From the NCBI GenBank assembly GCA_965217625.1, contig OZ244557.1, forward strand, positions 124,001 through 188,000: DNA of 64,000 nucleotides, given 5' to 3'. This DNA is from TK10-74A sp965217625 (lineage in GTDB: Bacteria; Chloroflexota; Dehalococcoidia; Bin125). Shown piece by piece: positions 25,538 to 34,139 of the stretch. The notes under the pieces were generated by a model. That model saw only the letters and a list, made by a program, of their open reading frames with translations, made no database searches and was not told where the DNA came from. The first letter of the stretch is position 1. Each line of letters opens with the position of its first letter. A program made the position numbers and the translations under genes.

Positions 25538-27541
25538 TCAGACGTTGTCGTACCAGATGTTCTTGAAGCCCATCCCCTCCGGGAACGCGAAGAAGGGCAC
25601 CAGCCGGAAGTCCTGCACGTGGCTTTGGGCGGCCATGGCCTTCGGGCGTTGCAGGATGTGGTGCATCCACCCGTGCTCCTGGTAGACCGTGAAGAGATCG
25701 TCGTAGAGCGGGATGCGCGCCTCCTGCGTCGCCACGCCCGCGGCCTTGTCGATCAGTTCCGTGGTCTCTGCCAGCCCCTGCAGCATCGCGTCGTTCGGGT
25801 TGTCCTCCAGGGTCGCCCCGCCGAGATGCGCCCCCCCGATCACGCCGCCCGTGAACTGGCGCAGCACGGGGTCGGGGTCGAACGGGGACTCCCACGTCAG
25901 CGTGGCGATGCTCCAGTCCGCCACGCCGAGCCAGCGGTCGATGATGCTGGTCTCGGACCCGTGGACGAACTCCATGTCGACCCCGGCCGCCGCCAGCTGC
26001 GCGTGCACGACCTCGGTCTGGGCGCGATGGATGTCCAGGCTCCAGGACAGCTGCGTGCCGGTGATCCCGTCGGCGTAGCCGGCGGCGTCCATCAACTGCT
26101 TCGCTTCGTCCAGGTTGGGCGAATCCCCGTAGTAGTCCTCGGTCAGCGCCCAGCTCGTGTTCGAGGTGGGACCGCGCGATGGCTCGCCGAGGCCCCGGAA
26201 GGCGACGTCGATCACCGCCTGCCGGTCGATGATCAGGTGCACGGCGCGCCGCAGCCGCGGGTCGCGGAATTGGTTGAAGCCCTCGGCGTTCGGGCTGAGG
26301 TTGTAGCTGTTCCAGGTCCAGGTCTGATCCGGCCCCTCGGCGACCACGTACCCTCCCGCTTCCAACTCCGCCTTCAGCTCGCCCGTCACCGCGGCGGGCG
26401 GCGGCTGGGCCAGGGTGAACTCCCCGTCCAGGAAGGCGGTCCAGGACGTGTTGATGTCCGGGATGATGATCCGCTCCATGCCGTCCAGCCAGACGTTGGC
26501 GTTGTCCCAGTAGCCGTCCCAGCGCTCGCCGACGAAGCGATCGCCTTCCGCGTAGGAGACGAACTTCGCGGCGCCGGCGCCCACCGGGTCGGTGAGCGCG
26601 ATGTCGAACTTGTCCGGCGAGACCAGCATGCCCGTGCCCGGGAAGGCCTGGAAGGCGGCCAGCGTCGGCCCGAACGGCTCCGAGTTCTCCATCCGCCAGG
26701 CGGCGTCGTCGACGGGCCCCATCGAGACGGCGCGGGCGATGCCGTCGGCGTTGCGCGTGCCGCCGGCGGCGTCCGACGCGTCGCGGACGCGCTCCATGTT
26801 GGCTTGCATCGCGTCGGCGTCGACCGGCGCGCCGTCGTGGAAGATCGCGCCCGGGCGCATGTTGAAGATGTACGTCAGATCGTCCGGGATCTCCACGCTC
26901 TCCGCCAACTCCCCCTTCCAGGAGGCGTCGTCGTTGAACCCGAGCACGCGGTCGTAGACGAAGTTGAGGAAGCCCAGGTTGTCGCCGCCGGAGAGGCTCG
27001 TGTGCGGGTCCCAGCCGGTGAAGAGGCTGTCCACCCAGGCGGTGAATGAGATGCCGCCCCGGCGGGGGCCGGTCGCGGCGGCCGGCGCGTCTTCCTCGTC
27101 GGCCATGGCGGCGGCGTCGGCGGCCTCGCGAGCGGCCTGCGCCGCGTCCTCGGCGGCGGCGGCGGCGGCGGCGGCGGCGTCCGCCGCGGCTTGCGCCTGG
27201 TCGGCGCCAGCCTCGCGGGCCGCCTCGGCGGCGGCCTCCGCGGCGGCGGCAGCCGCCTCGGCGACCGCGGCGGCGCCCGCATCCCCGGCGGCGGCGGCAG
27301 CAGCCGCGGCCTCCTCGGCGGCCGCAGCCGCGCGTTCGGCCGCCGCGGCAGCGGCGCTGGAGTCGCCAGCGGCGGCAGCGGCCTCGGCCGCCGCGGCGGC
27401 GCCCCCAGCATCGTCATCGTCGTCGCCGCCGCAGCCGACCAGGGCGAGCCCGGCGGCCCCGACCCCAGCCTTCGCGCTGGCTCCCAGCATGGTGCGGCGG
27501 CTGATCTTGCGGTGTCGCAGTCGGCTCCAGTAGTCGCTCAT
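25538..27541 (-). CDS. Family 5 extracellular solute-binding lipoprotein with long alanine-rich linker
   Basis: This 667-residue SBP of the DppA/OppA family has a Tat-like signal (SRRTMLGASAKAGVGAAGLALVGCGG) with a lipobox Cys near residue 37. Residues about 45-150 are an Ala-rich, Glu/Asp-dotted segment, probably a long helix holding the binding domain away from the membrane. The domain runs from GGISFTAWVDSLFTGWDPHTS through DVAFRGLGEPSRGP to the C-terminus. The ATG at 27541 has AAAGGA upstream. It is followed by both permease genes. The ligand is unknown. Confidence 0.9.
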   Translation of the reverse strand: MSDYWSRLRHRKISRRTMLGASAKAGVGAAGLALVGCGGDDDDDAGGAAAAAEAAAAAGDSSAAAAAAERAAAAAEEAAAAAAAAGDAGAAAVAEAAAAAAEAAAEAAREAGADQAQAAADAAAAAAAAAEDAAQAAREAADAAAMADEEDAPAAATGPRRGGISFTAWVDSLFTGWDPHTSLSGGDNLGFLNFVYDRVLGFNDDASWKGELAESVEIPDDLTYIFNMRPGAIFHDGAPVDADAMQANMERVRDASDAAGGTRNADGIARAVSMGPVDDAAWRMENSEPFGPTLAAFQAFPGTGMLVSPDKFDIALTDPVGAGAAKFVSYAEGDRFVGERWDGYWDNANVWLDGMERIIIPDINTSWTAFLDGEFTLAQPPPAAVTGELKAELEAGGYVVAEGPDQTWTWNSYNLSPNAEGFNQFRDPRLRRAVHLIIDRQAVIDVAFRGLGEPSRGPTSNTSWALTEDYYGDSPNLDEAKQLMDAAGYADGITGTQLSWSLDIHRAQTEVVHAQLAAAGVDMEFVHGSETSIIDRWLGVADWSIATLTWESPFDPDPVLRQFTGGVIGGAHLGGATLEDNPNDAMLQGLAETTELIDKAAGVATQEARIPLYDDLFTVYQEHGWMHHILQRPKAMAAQSHVQDFRLVPFFAFPEGMGFKNIWYDNV

Positions 27542-27658
27542 GGGAAGGTCCTTTCGTGGTCCGTGGGTTTCCCGCCCAGGATGGGAGGGACCGCGCGACG
27601 TGCGCGCGGGGAGTATGCCGGATAGGGGAGGGGGGCGCAACGCGCCTCCCCCGTCTGT

Positions 27659-27664
27659 TACCCT
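27659..27664 (+). promoter_or_regulatory. -10-like box placed for a leaderless start
   Basis: TACCCT ends exactly 6 nt before the ATG at 27671, and no ribosome binding site lies between. A transcript from this box would begin at or next to the start codon. There is no recognisable -35. Confidence 0.35.
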
Positions 27665-27670
27665 GCCCGC

Positions 27671-28156
27671 ATGGTGGCTGAGCCGATCCGCCGTGACGAA
27701 TTCGAGGGGTTCCAGGGCGCGATCCTCGTGGCCCTGCAAGCTCAGACGGACCACCTGATCGCGCAGGACGGCAAGCTGGACGCACTGCGCGGCGACGTGG
27801 ACCGCAGGATCGACACGCTGGAGGGTAGGCTCGACCTGCAGGACGGCAAGATCGACCTGCTGCACGGCAAGATCGACTTCCTACAGGGCGACCTCGACAC
27901 GCTGGACGGCAAGATCGAGACGCTGCGCGGGGACATGGACCACAAGATCGAGACGCTGCGCGGGGACATGGATCGCCAGTTCGCCGAAGTCACCGATCGG
28001 CTGGACGGCCAGGATCGGCGGCTGGCCGCGATGGACGGCAAGCTCGATCGCCAGGACCGGCGGCTGGATGTGATGGACGGCAAGCTCGATCGCCAGGATC
28101 GGCGGCTGGACGCGATGGACGGCAAGCTCGACACGATCATTGATCGCCTGCCCTAG
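27671..28156 (+). CDS. Repetitive coiled-coil protein
   Basis: This 161-residue protein of unknown function is almost wholly predicted coiled coil. Repeats are KIETLRGDMDH / KIETLRGDMDR (11 residues) and three MDGKLDRQDRRLDx units (14 residues, two heptads each). The DNA repeats are nearly exact. The first 40 residues are less regular (MVAEPIRRDEFEGFQGAILVALQAQ). No membrane segment or signal was found. It could oligomerise as a ruler or scaffold. It converges with the yggT-proC-yggS unit. Confidence 0.7.
   Translation: MVAEPIRRDEFEGFQGAILVALQAQTDHLIAQDGKLDALRGDVDRRIDTLEGRLDLQDGKIDLLHGKIDFLQGDLDTLDGKIETLRGDMDHKIETLRGDMDRQFAEVTDRLDGQDRRLAAMDGKLDRQDRRLDVMDGKLDRQDRRLDAMDGKLDTIIDRLP
27911..27976 (+). 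repeat. Two 33-bp in-frame direct repeats
   Basis: AAGATCGAGACGCTGCGCGG recurs with a 33-bp period at 27911 and 27944, extending through GGACATGGA. Each encodes KIETLRGDMD. Confidence 0.85.
28031..28131 (+). repeat. 42-bp in-frame tandem repeats
   Basis: ATGGACGGCAAGCTCGA starts at 28031, 28073 and 28115, a 42-bp period encoding MDGKLDRQDRRLDx. Differences between copies are few, consistent with recent expansion. Confidence 0.9.
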
Positions 28157-28182
28157 CCCACCGGCTACGTGCCCCGCAGCCG

Positions 28183-28446
28183 CTAGGCCCTGCTCACCAG
28201 GATGCTCTGCAGGATGCTGAGCCCGATCAGCAGCACCATCGGCGACAGATCGATCATCCCGATCGTCAGGAAGCGGCGCATCGGCGCGAGCAGCGGCTCC
28301 GTCACGTCGACCAGGAACTTCACGATCGGGTTGTTGTAGTCGAGCGGCTTGTTGGTGACCAGCGGGATCCAACTCATGATCACGCGCGCCAGCACGATGA
28401 AGAAGAACAGTTGCAGGATGACCGCTGCGATGCCGATGGGGTTCAT
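28183..28446 (-). CDS. yggT: YggT family membrane protein
   Basis: This 87-residue protein has two hydrophobic helices (IGIAAVILQLFFFIVLARVIMSW and IDLSPMVLLIGLSILQSIL) separated by the conserved NPIVKFLVDVTEPLLAPMRRFL. Family members are found beside division genes in many bacteria and have roles in osmotic or cell-shape control. Its start overlaps the proC stop by 4 bp. Confidence 0.92.
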   Translation of the reverse strand: MNPIGIAAVILQLFFFIVLARVIMSWIPLVTNKPLDYNNPIVKFLVDVTEPLLAPMRRFLTIGMIDLSPMVLLIGLSILQSILVSRA

Positions 28447-29270
28447 ACTTCGCCCAGCTCCCGTGTGCGCCGGTAGGCGGCGATGATCGCCTCCATCGTG
28501 CCGGCGCGCACGCCCTTCTCCTCCATCGCCCGCAGCCCCTCCGCGGTCGTGCCGCCGGGCGACGTCACCATGTCGCGCAGCACGGCCGGATGCAAGCCCG
28601 ACTCCTGCGCGAAGGCCGCCGACCCCAGCGCCGTCTGATAGACCAGTTCCGTCGCCAGCTCGCGCCGCATGCCGATCTGCACCGCCCCGTCGATCAGCGC
28701 CTCCAGGATCAGGAAGAAGAAGCCTGGCCCCGAGCCGCTCACCGCCGTCGCCATGTCGATGTGGCGCTCATCCTGCACGGGGATCGCCCGGCCCAGCGTC
28801 GCCAGCATTTGGCCGACCAGCGCCCGCTGCGACTCCGTCACCTCCGCCGCCGCCGTCCAGGCCGTCAGCCCCTGCCCGATCTGCGCCGGCGTGTTCGGCA
28901 TCGCCCGCACCACCGCCCGATGCCCCAGCCGATCACGCAGCGTCCGCATCGTCACGCCCGCCATGATCGAGACGACCAGTTGCTCGGGCAGGACCAGCCC
29001 CTGCAACGCGCCGCCGACCGCTGGGAAGTCCTGCGGCTTGACCGCCAGCACGACGACCGGCGCGCCGTCCGCCGCCGCTACCGCGTCGCCCGTCGTCGCG
29101 ACGCCCAGATCCGCCTCCAGCGACTCCCGGCGCGGCGCCGCCACCTCGCAGACCGTGACCGCGTCGGCCGTCGCCAGCCCGCTGCTGATCAGCGATCGGG
29201 CGATCGTCTGCCCCATGACGCCGCCGCCGATGATGCAGAACGCCTTGTCGGTCTCCGTCAGCTTGGGCAT
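28443..29270 (-). CDS. proC: Pyrroline-5-carboxylate reductase
   Basis: This 275-residue enzyme opens with a Rossmann motif (CIIGGGVMGQTIARSLI). VLAVKPQDF, SIMAGVTMRTL, VRAMPNTPAQIGQGLTAW and the C-terminal HPAVLRDMVTSPGGTTAEGLRAMEEKGVRAGTMEAI segment are all diagnostic of ProC. It reduces P5C to proline with NAD(P)H. It lies between yggS and yggT in one minus-strand unit. Confidence 0.96.
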   Translation of the reverse strand: MPKLTETDKAFCIIGGGVMGQTIARSLISSGLATADAVTVCEVAAPRRESLEADLGVATTGDAVAAADGAPVVVLAVKPQDFPAVGGALQGLVLPEQLVVSIMAGVTMRTLRDRLGHRAVVRAMPNTPAQIGQGLTAWTAAAEVTESQRALVGQMLATLGRAIPVQDERHIDMATAVSGSGPGFFFLILEALIDGAVQIGMRRELATELVYQTALGSAAFAQESGLHPAVLRDMVTSPGGTTAEGLRAMEEKGVRAGTMEAIIAAYRRTRELGEV

Positions 29271-29288
29271 GTGCTGCTCCGTCCCGCC

Positions 29289-30005
29289 CTATCCGCGGCG
29301 ATCGCCGAATATCGCCCGGCCCAGCCGCACGATCGTGGCGCCCTCCGCGACCGCGACCTGGAAGTCATTGCTCATTCCCATACTCAGATGGCCCATGCCC
29401 AGCCGTCCCGCCTCGACGTCGCGCAGGCGGCGCAACTCGCGGAACACCGGGCGCGCCGACTCCGCATCCGCGACCAGCGGCGCGACGGTCATCAGCCCCA
29501 CGACGTCCAGCTTGGCCAGCGGCGCGATCGCCGCCAGCGCCGGCCCGACTTCGTCCGGGGCGAAGCCGTGCTTGCTCGCCTCCCCCGCCACGTTGACTTC
29601 CAACAGCACCGGCATGGGGCGGGGAAGGCGTCGCTCCAGCGCGACCGCGAGCCGCAGCGAATCGACGCTCTCGATCATATCAAAGGCGCCCGCCTGCCTC
29701 GCCTTGTTCGTCTGCAGGTGGCCCACCAGGTGGAAGCGGGGAGGCGCCCCGTCCGGCCCCGCGATCCCGGCCAGCGCCTCGATCTTGGGCAGCGCCTCCT
29801 GCACGCGGTTCTCGCCGAACAGGGTCTGCCCGGCCGCGATGGCCGCCTGCAGCGCCGCGACGGGGAACGTCTTCGACACCGCCACCAGTTCGACCCCGCC
29901 CGGGTCGCGCCCGGCCGCCTCGGCCGCCGCGGCGATGCGCGCCCGCACCGTCGCCAGGTTCCCGGCGACGTGCTCCCACTCCTGCGACGACGAATCCTGG
30001 GGCAT
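29289..30005 (-). CDS. yggS: YggS family pyridoxal phosphate homeostasis protein
   Basis: This 238-residue PLP-binding barrel has LVAVSKTFPVAALQAAIAAGQTLFGENRVQEALPK (the Lys in VSKT binds PLP), FHLVGHLQTNKAR, EVNVAGEASKHGF, GLMTVAPL and LSMGMSNDFQVAVAEGATIVRLGRAIFG. These are all YggS/YlmE signatures. The ATG at 30005 was chosen because the longer reading would overlap the preceding radical SAM gene. It acts in vitamin B6 balance. Confidence 0.95.
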   Translation of the reverse strand: MPQDSSSQEWEHVAGNLATVRARIAAAAEAAGRDPGGVELVAVSKTFPVAALQAAIAAGQTLFGENRVQEALPKIEALAGIAGPDGAPPRFHLVGHLQTNKARQAGAFDMIESVDSLRLAVALERRLPRPMPVLLEVNVAGEASKHGFAPDEVGPALAAIAPLAKLDVVGLMTVAPLVADAESARPVFRELRRLRDVEAGRLGMGHLSMGMSNDFQVAVAEGATIVRLGRAIFGDRRG

Positions 30006-30024
30006 CGCGCCCTGGCAGTCCCGC

Positions 30025-31680
30025 CTAGCAAACCCCACAGAGCTTGCAGCCGATCTCGGGCGGCGGGCAGGCGATGGTGAACTTCGAGCGCAGGTGCTTG
30101 TCCCACTCCCGCTCGAAGAAGCGCGCCGTGATGCCCGTGTCGACGCCGCTCCACGGCATCGGGCCCTCGCCCCAGGGCAGCGGCCCGTCGAGGCCCCACT
30201 CCGACGCCGCCCGCATCCACGAGGCGCGCGAGTTGTCCGGCATCGAGAGGATCGCCGGCGTCAGCCGCCGGTCGGCCCGCGAGCAGATGTCGTCGATCCG
30301 CGCCCAGGCCGGGCTGTCGCCCCGCAGCACGATGCCCGTGCCCTTGAAGGCGTCGCGCAGCATCCGCAGCCGCCCGGTGACGACCCGCGCGTCGGTTTGG
30401 GGCAGGTGCTGATAGGCCGTCGCCGGCTTGGGCACCAGCGGCCCGACGCTCATCACCAGTTCCGTGCCGTGCCCCGCCGCGTCGAGGCGCCCCTTCATGT
30501 CACGACCCAGCCGCGCCATCTCCGCGACGTCCTCGTCCTCCTCCTCCGGCAGCCCCACCATGAAGTAGCACTTCATGCGACGCATCCCCGCCGCGCCCAC
30601 CTTCTCCGCCGCCTCGAGGATCTGGTCGTGCCCCACCGCCTTATTGATCTTCGTGCGCATGCGCTCGCTGCCGGCCTCCGGCGCGACGGTCACCGTGCGC
30701 GTCCCGCCCTCGCTGAGCACGCCCAGCAGCGTCGGCGAGAGGTTGTCGACCCGCAGCGAGCTGACCGACACCTGCGCCCCCCGTCGCGCCGATTCGACGG
30801 CCAGCTCCGGCAGGTCGGGATGGTCCGCCACGGCGGCCCCCAGCAGCCCCACCCGCGGCGATGTCTCCAGCCCCCGCTCGACCTGATCGAGCAGCCCCTC
30901 CAGCGGCCGGTAGCGCGGCGGCCGGAAGACGTAGCCCGCGATGCAGAAGCGGCAGCCGCGGCCGCAGCCCCGCGCCGCCTCGATCAGCGTCATGTTCGAC
31001 AGCTCCGTGTCGTCCGTCAGCACGGCCGACATCGCCTCGGTCTCGCCGATCTCGCGCACCCACTGCCGCTCGACGCCGCCCGGCGCGCCCAGCGCCGGCA
31101 CGAACACGCCCGGCACGGTCGCCAGCGCTGCCAGCAGGTCGTCGCGGTTGCCCTCGATGCCGTCGCGGATCGTGTCGACGAGCAGGTCGAGGATCGGCTC
31201 CGCCTCGCCGATCACGAAGGCGTCGAAGCAGTCCGACAGCGGCATCGGGTTGGTGATCACGGCCGCGCCGCCGGCGATCACCAGCGGGTGGCGCTCGTCG
31301 CGGTGCGCCGCCAGGGCCGGCAGCCCCGACGCCTGCAGCGACCGAACGACGTGGTAGTAGTCGATCTCGTAGGTCAGCGTGTAGGCGACGACCGGGAAGT
31401 CCATCAGCGGCCGCTGCGACTCGATCGTCACGAGCGCCCCGGCCCGCTCGCCGGACGGCGGCGGGTCGTAGAAGGCCCGCTCGCAGACGACGTCCGGCTT
31501 CGCGTTGAGCAGCCGGTAGATCACCTGGAGGCCCAGGTTCGACATGCCGATGCGGTAGCTGTTGGGATAGACCAGCGCGAAGGGCAGCCGTCCGCCCCAG
31601 TCCTTGCGCACGCCCCCGCGCTCGCGCGACAGCCGCCCACGCGCCGTCGCCACGCCGGATTGCTCGGTGCGTCTTGCCAT
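30025..31680 (-). CDS. B12-binding-domain radical SAM protein (TIGR03960-like)
   Basis: This 551-residue protein has an N-terminal cobalamin-binding-like region (LPFALVYPNSYRIGMSNLGLQVIYRLLN... VAYTLTYEIDYYHVV...GGAAVITNPMPLSDCFDAFVIGEAEP). The radical SAM core has ARGCGRGCRFC (CxxxCxxC, about residues 230-237), VAPEAGSERMRTKINK and CYFMVGLPEEEDEDV. A Cys-rich tail, GCKLCGVC, ends it. The reaction is unknown. It sits between nrdJ and yggS. A TATAGT box 6 nt before the ATG hints at a leaderless message. Confidence 0.87.
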   Translation of the reverse strand: MARRTEQSGVATARGRLSRERGGVRKDWGGRLPFALVYPNSYRIGMSNLGLQVIYRLLNAKPDVVCERAFYDPPPSGERAGALVTIESQRPLMDFPVVAYTLTYEIDYYHVVRSLQASGLPALAAHRDERHPLVIAGGAAVITNPMPLSDCFDAFVIGEAEPILDLLVDTIRDGIEGNRDDLLAALATVPGVFVPALGAPGGVERQWVREIGETEAMSAVLTDDTELSNMTLIEAARGCGRGCRFCIAGYVFRPPRYRPLEGLLDQVERGLETSPRVGLLGAAVADHPDLPELAVESARRGAQVSVSSLRVDNLSPTLLGVLSEGGTRTVTVAPEAGSERMRTKINKAVGHDQILEAAEKVGAAGMRRMKCYFMVGLPEEEDEDVAEMARLGRDMKGRLDAAGHGTELVMSVGPLVPKPATAYQHLPQTDARVVTGRLRMLRDAFKGTGIVLRGDSPAWARIDDICSRADRRLTPAILSMPDNSRASWMRAASEWGLDGPLPWGEGPMPWSGVDTGITARFFEREWDKHLRSKFTIACPPPEIGCKLCGVC

Positions 31681-31686
31681 GTCCCC

Positions 31687-31692
31687 ACTATA
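31687..31692 (-). promoter_or_regulatory. -10-like box 6 nt before the radical SAM start
   Basis: TATAGT on the minus strand is separated from the ATG at 31680 by GGGGAC. A second AT-rich hexamer, TATATA, lies about 13 nt further upstream and would instead leave a short leader with GGGG as a weak ribosome site. Confidence 0.4.
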
Positions 31693-31721
31693 CGCACGAG
31701 GTATATAGGTGCGCGTCGGGC

Positions 31722-33506
31722 CTACGCTTCCCCCTCCACAGCCGACTCCGGCGCCGGATGCGACAACACCTGCTCCGCCCGCGACCCGTCGCGGTAGACC
31801 GTGATCCCTTTGCAGCCCTCGCGCCAGGCCAGCGTGAACGCCGCCCCCACGTCCTCGCGGCGGGCGTCGCGCGGGAAGTTGATCGTCTTCGACACCGCGT
31901 TGTCGACGTGCCGCTGGAACGCCGCCTGCATCCGCACGTGCCACTCCCAGCCGACCTCGTGCGCCGTGACGAAGGCCCGCGCCGCTCCCGCCGGCACGGC
32001 CCCCGGCGCGTCGGCCAGCCCCCCGCCCGACGCCAGATGCGCCGCCAACTCGCCCGACCACCAGCCGTCGCGCTGCGCCAGCCGCCGCAGCGCCGGGTGC
32101 ACGTCGCGCAGCCGCGTCAGACGGCCGGGGTCGGCCGCGTCCAGATAGTGGCGGCGCTCGTAGGCCAGCGCGAAGGCCGGCTCGATCCCGCCCGAGCAGC
32201 CCGCGATGATGCTGATCGTGCCCGTCGGCGCGACGGTGGTGCGGGTCGCGTTGCGGTATTTCGGCCCGCCCGGGTCGAAGATCGACCCCGCCCAGGCCGG
32301 GAACGCCCCGCGCTCGGCGCTCAGCGCCTCCGACGCCGCGTTGGCCCGCGCCTGCACGAACGCCGCCAGCTCCTCGGCCCGCCGCAGCCCCGCCTCCGAG
32401 TCGTAGGGCGTGCCCAGCGCGAACAGCAGGTCGGCGAAGCCCATCACGCCCAGCCCGATCTTGCGCGTGCTCAGCGTCATCCGTCCGATCTCCGGCGACG
32501 GATAGCGGTTCACGTCGATCACGTCGTCCAGGAAGCGCACCGCCACGTCGATCGCCTCCCCCAGCCCCGCCCAATCGACGCCCGCCCCGTCGGCCGTCAC
32601 GAACTTCGACACGTCGATCGAGCCCAGCGTGCACGACTCGTAGGGCAGCAGCGGCTGCTCGCCGCACGGGTTGGTCGACTCGATCGGCCCCAGCTGCGGC
32701 GTCGGGTTGTCGCGGTTGACGCGGTCGAGGAACACCAGCCCGGGGTCGCCGTACTGCCACGCCTGCGACGTGATCAGCCCCAGCAGCACCCGCGCGTCGC
32801 GACGCCCCACCTCCTGCCCGGTGCGCGGATTGATCAGCGCGAACTCGCCGTCGTCCTGCGCCGCCTGCATGAACGCGTCATCGACGGCCACCGAGAGGTT
32901 GAAGTTGCGCAGCGTGCCGCTGGCGTCTTTCGCCCGCACGAAGCGCTCGATGTCGGGGTGGTGCACGTCGAGGATGGCCATGTTCGCGCCGCGGCGTGTG
33001 CCGCCCTGCTTGATCGCGTCCGTGGCCGCGTCGTACACCTCCATGAACGACACCGGCCCGCTGGCCACGCCGTGCGTCGTCTGCACGCGGTCGTTGCGGG
33101 GCCGCAGCCGCGAGAAGGCGAAGCCCGTCCCGCCGCCGCTCTGATGGATCAGCGCCGCGTGTTTGAGCGAGTCGAAGATGCCCGGCAGCGAGTCCTCGAC
33201 CGGCAGCACGAAGCAGGCCGCCAGCTGCTGCAGCGGCAGCCCCGCGTTCATCAGCGTCGGCGAGTTGGGCAGGAAGCGCAGGTCGCGCATCAAGGCGAAG
33301 GCCCGATCGGCGAACGCCGCCGCGTCGGCCCCGTACGCCGTCTCGGCCAGCGACACCGCATCGGCCACGCGGCGGAACATCTCCGACGGCGTCTCCATCG
33401 TGCCCGCCGCGTCGTCGCGACGCAGGTAGCGCCGTTCCAGCACCAAGCGGGCCGAGTCGGTCAGCGCCGGCTCGTGGCCGGGGTTGGGTGGCGCGGGCTG
33501 CGACAT
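31722..33506 (-). CDS. nrdJ: Class II (adenosylcobalamin-dependent) ribonucleotide reductase
   Basis: This 594-residue NrdJ has LPNSPTLMNAG, AACFVLPVEDS (first redox Cys), STNPCGEQPLLPYESC (thiyl-radical Cys and Glu), SGGGTGFAFSRLRP, QGGTRRGANMAIL and APTGTISIIAGCSGGIEP. It makes deoxyribonucleotides using coenzyme B12. The protein ends soon after GITVYRDGSRAEQVLS, without the C-terminal Cys-rich tail many NrdJ proteins use for re-reduction. It lies 15 bp after nrdR, so NrdR and NrdJ are probably co-expressed. Confidence 0.94.
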   Translation of the reverse strand: MSQPAPPNPGHEPALTDSARLVLERRYLRRDDAAGTMETPSEMFRRVADAVSLAETAYGADAAAFADRAFALMRDLRFLPNSPTLMNAGLPLQQLAACFVLPVEDSLPGIFDSLKHAALIHQSGGGTGFAFSRLRPRNDRVQTTHGVASGPVSFMEVYDAATDAIKQGGTRRGANMAILDVHHPDIERFVRAKDASGTLRNFNLSVAVDDAFMQAAQDDGEFALINPRTGQEVGRRDARVLLGLITSQAWQYGDPGLVFLDRVNRDNPTPQLGPIESTNPCGEQPLLPYESCTLGSIDVSKFVTADGAGVDWAGLGEAIDVAVRFLDDVIDVNRYPSPEIGRMTLSTRKIGLGVMGFADLLFALGTPYDSEAGLRRAEELAAFVQARANAASEALSAERGAFPAWAGSIFDPGGPKYRNATRTTVAPTGTISIIAGCSGGIEPAFALAYERRHYLDAADPGRLTRLRDVHPALRRLAQRDGWWSGELAAHLASGGGLADAPGAVPAGAARAFVTAHEVGWEWHVRMQAAFQRHVDNAVSKTINFPRDARREDVGAAFTLAWREGCKGITVYRDGSRAEQVLSHPAPESAVEGEA

Positions 33507-33521
33507 GTTCCCACCCTCCCG

Positions 33522-34076
33522 TCAGTCGGCGGCGGCCGGCGGCGTCGCGTCCGGCGCGACGGCGTCGCCGCCGATCCCGGGCAGCCGCGGCTGCGCCCCG
33601 TCGGAGACGACAGCGCGCGCCGGCGGTGGCCGGCCGCTCTCCGCCGCCGCCAGCTGACGGCGCATCGCTTCCAGGTCGTCGGGCCGCCGGAACACCGCGC
33701 CGAAGCGGAAGGCCGCCACCCGGTCGACCGCCTGCAGCGCCTCCCAGACCCACTCGCCGAGCGTCGTCGCGGCGATCTCGGCGCGGGCCGTCTGCACCGC
33801 CCGCGTCCGCACCGCCTCCGTGATGCGGTCGATCTCCGCCTCCGGCAGCGGGCGCTTCGCCGCGGCCAGGCGGATGCCGTGGCGGATCTTGTCGTGCTGG
33901 AACGGCTCTCGCCGCTCGTCGCGCTTGACGACGACGGGCTCCAGCTCCGCGATGCGCTCGTAGGTCGTGAAGCGATGCTCGCAGCGTCCGCAGGCCCGCC
34001 GCCGCCGGATGGCGTCCTTCGACGGCCGCGAGTCGATCACGTTCGTGTCGTCACCGCCGCACTGCGGGCACTCCAT
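33522..34076 (-). CDS. nrdR: Transcriptional repressor NrdR
   Basis: The 184-residue protein has the zinc ribbon CPQCGGDDTNVIDSRPSKDAIRRRRACGRCEHRFTTYER and an ATP-cone domain (VVKRDERREPFQHDKIRHGIRLAA...). NrdR senses ATP/dATP and represses ribonucleotide reductase genes. The C-terminal roughly 35 residues (after RRQLAAAES) form a Pro/Ala-rich extension beyond the usual 150-160. It precedes nrdJ directly. Confidence 0.96.
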   Translation of the reverse strand: MECPQCGGDDTNVIDSRPSKDAIRRRRACGRCEHRFTTYERIAELEPVVVKRDERREPFQHDKIRHGIRLAAAKRPLPEAEIDRITEAVRTRAVQTARAEIAATTLGEWVWEALQAVDRVAAFRFGAVFRRPDDLEAMRRQLAAAESGRPPPARAVVSDGAQPRLPGIGGDAVAPDATPPAAAD

Positions 34077-34139
34077 GCGTCGATCATAACCGTGTCGCCG
34101 CGGGTCGCGTCGCGCCGAGCCGCAGGGAGCCGGATGGGC

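Noticed and set aside
24350..27049. Long plus-strand open frame of about 900 codons
   Set aside because: Antisense to the ABC permease and binding protein genes, with no family motif; a GC shadow.
27911..28131. CRISPR-like repeats
   Set aside because: The repeats are in-frame, contiguous and coding for a coiled coil, with no spacers of constant length and no cas genes.
28669..31797. Very long plus-strand open frame (over 1000 codons)
   Set aside because: It runs antisense to proC, yggS and the radical SAM gene, has Arg/Pro/Ala-heavy composition and no recognisable motif; it is a product of high GC.
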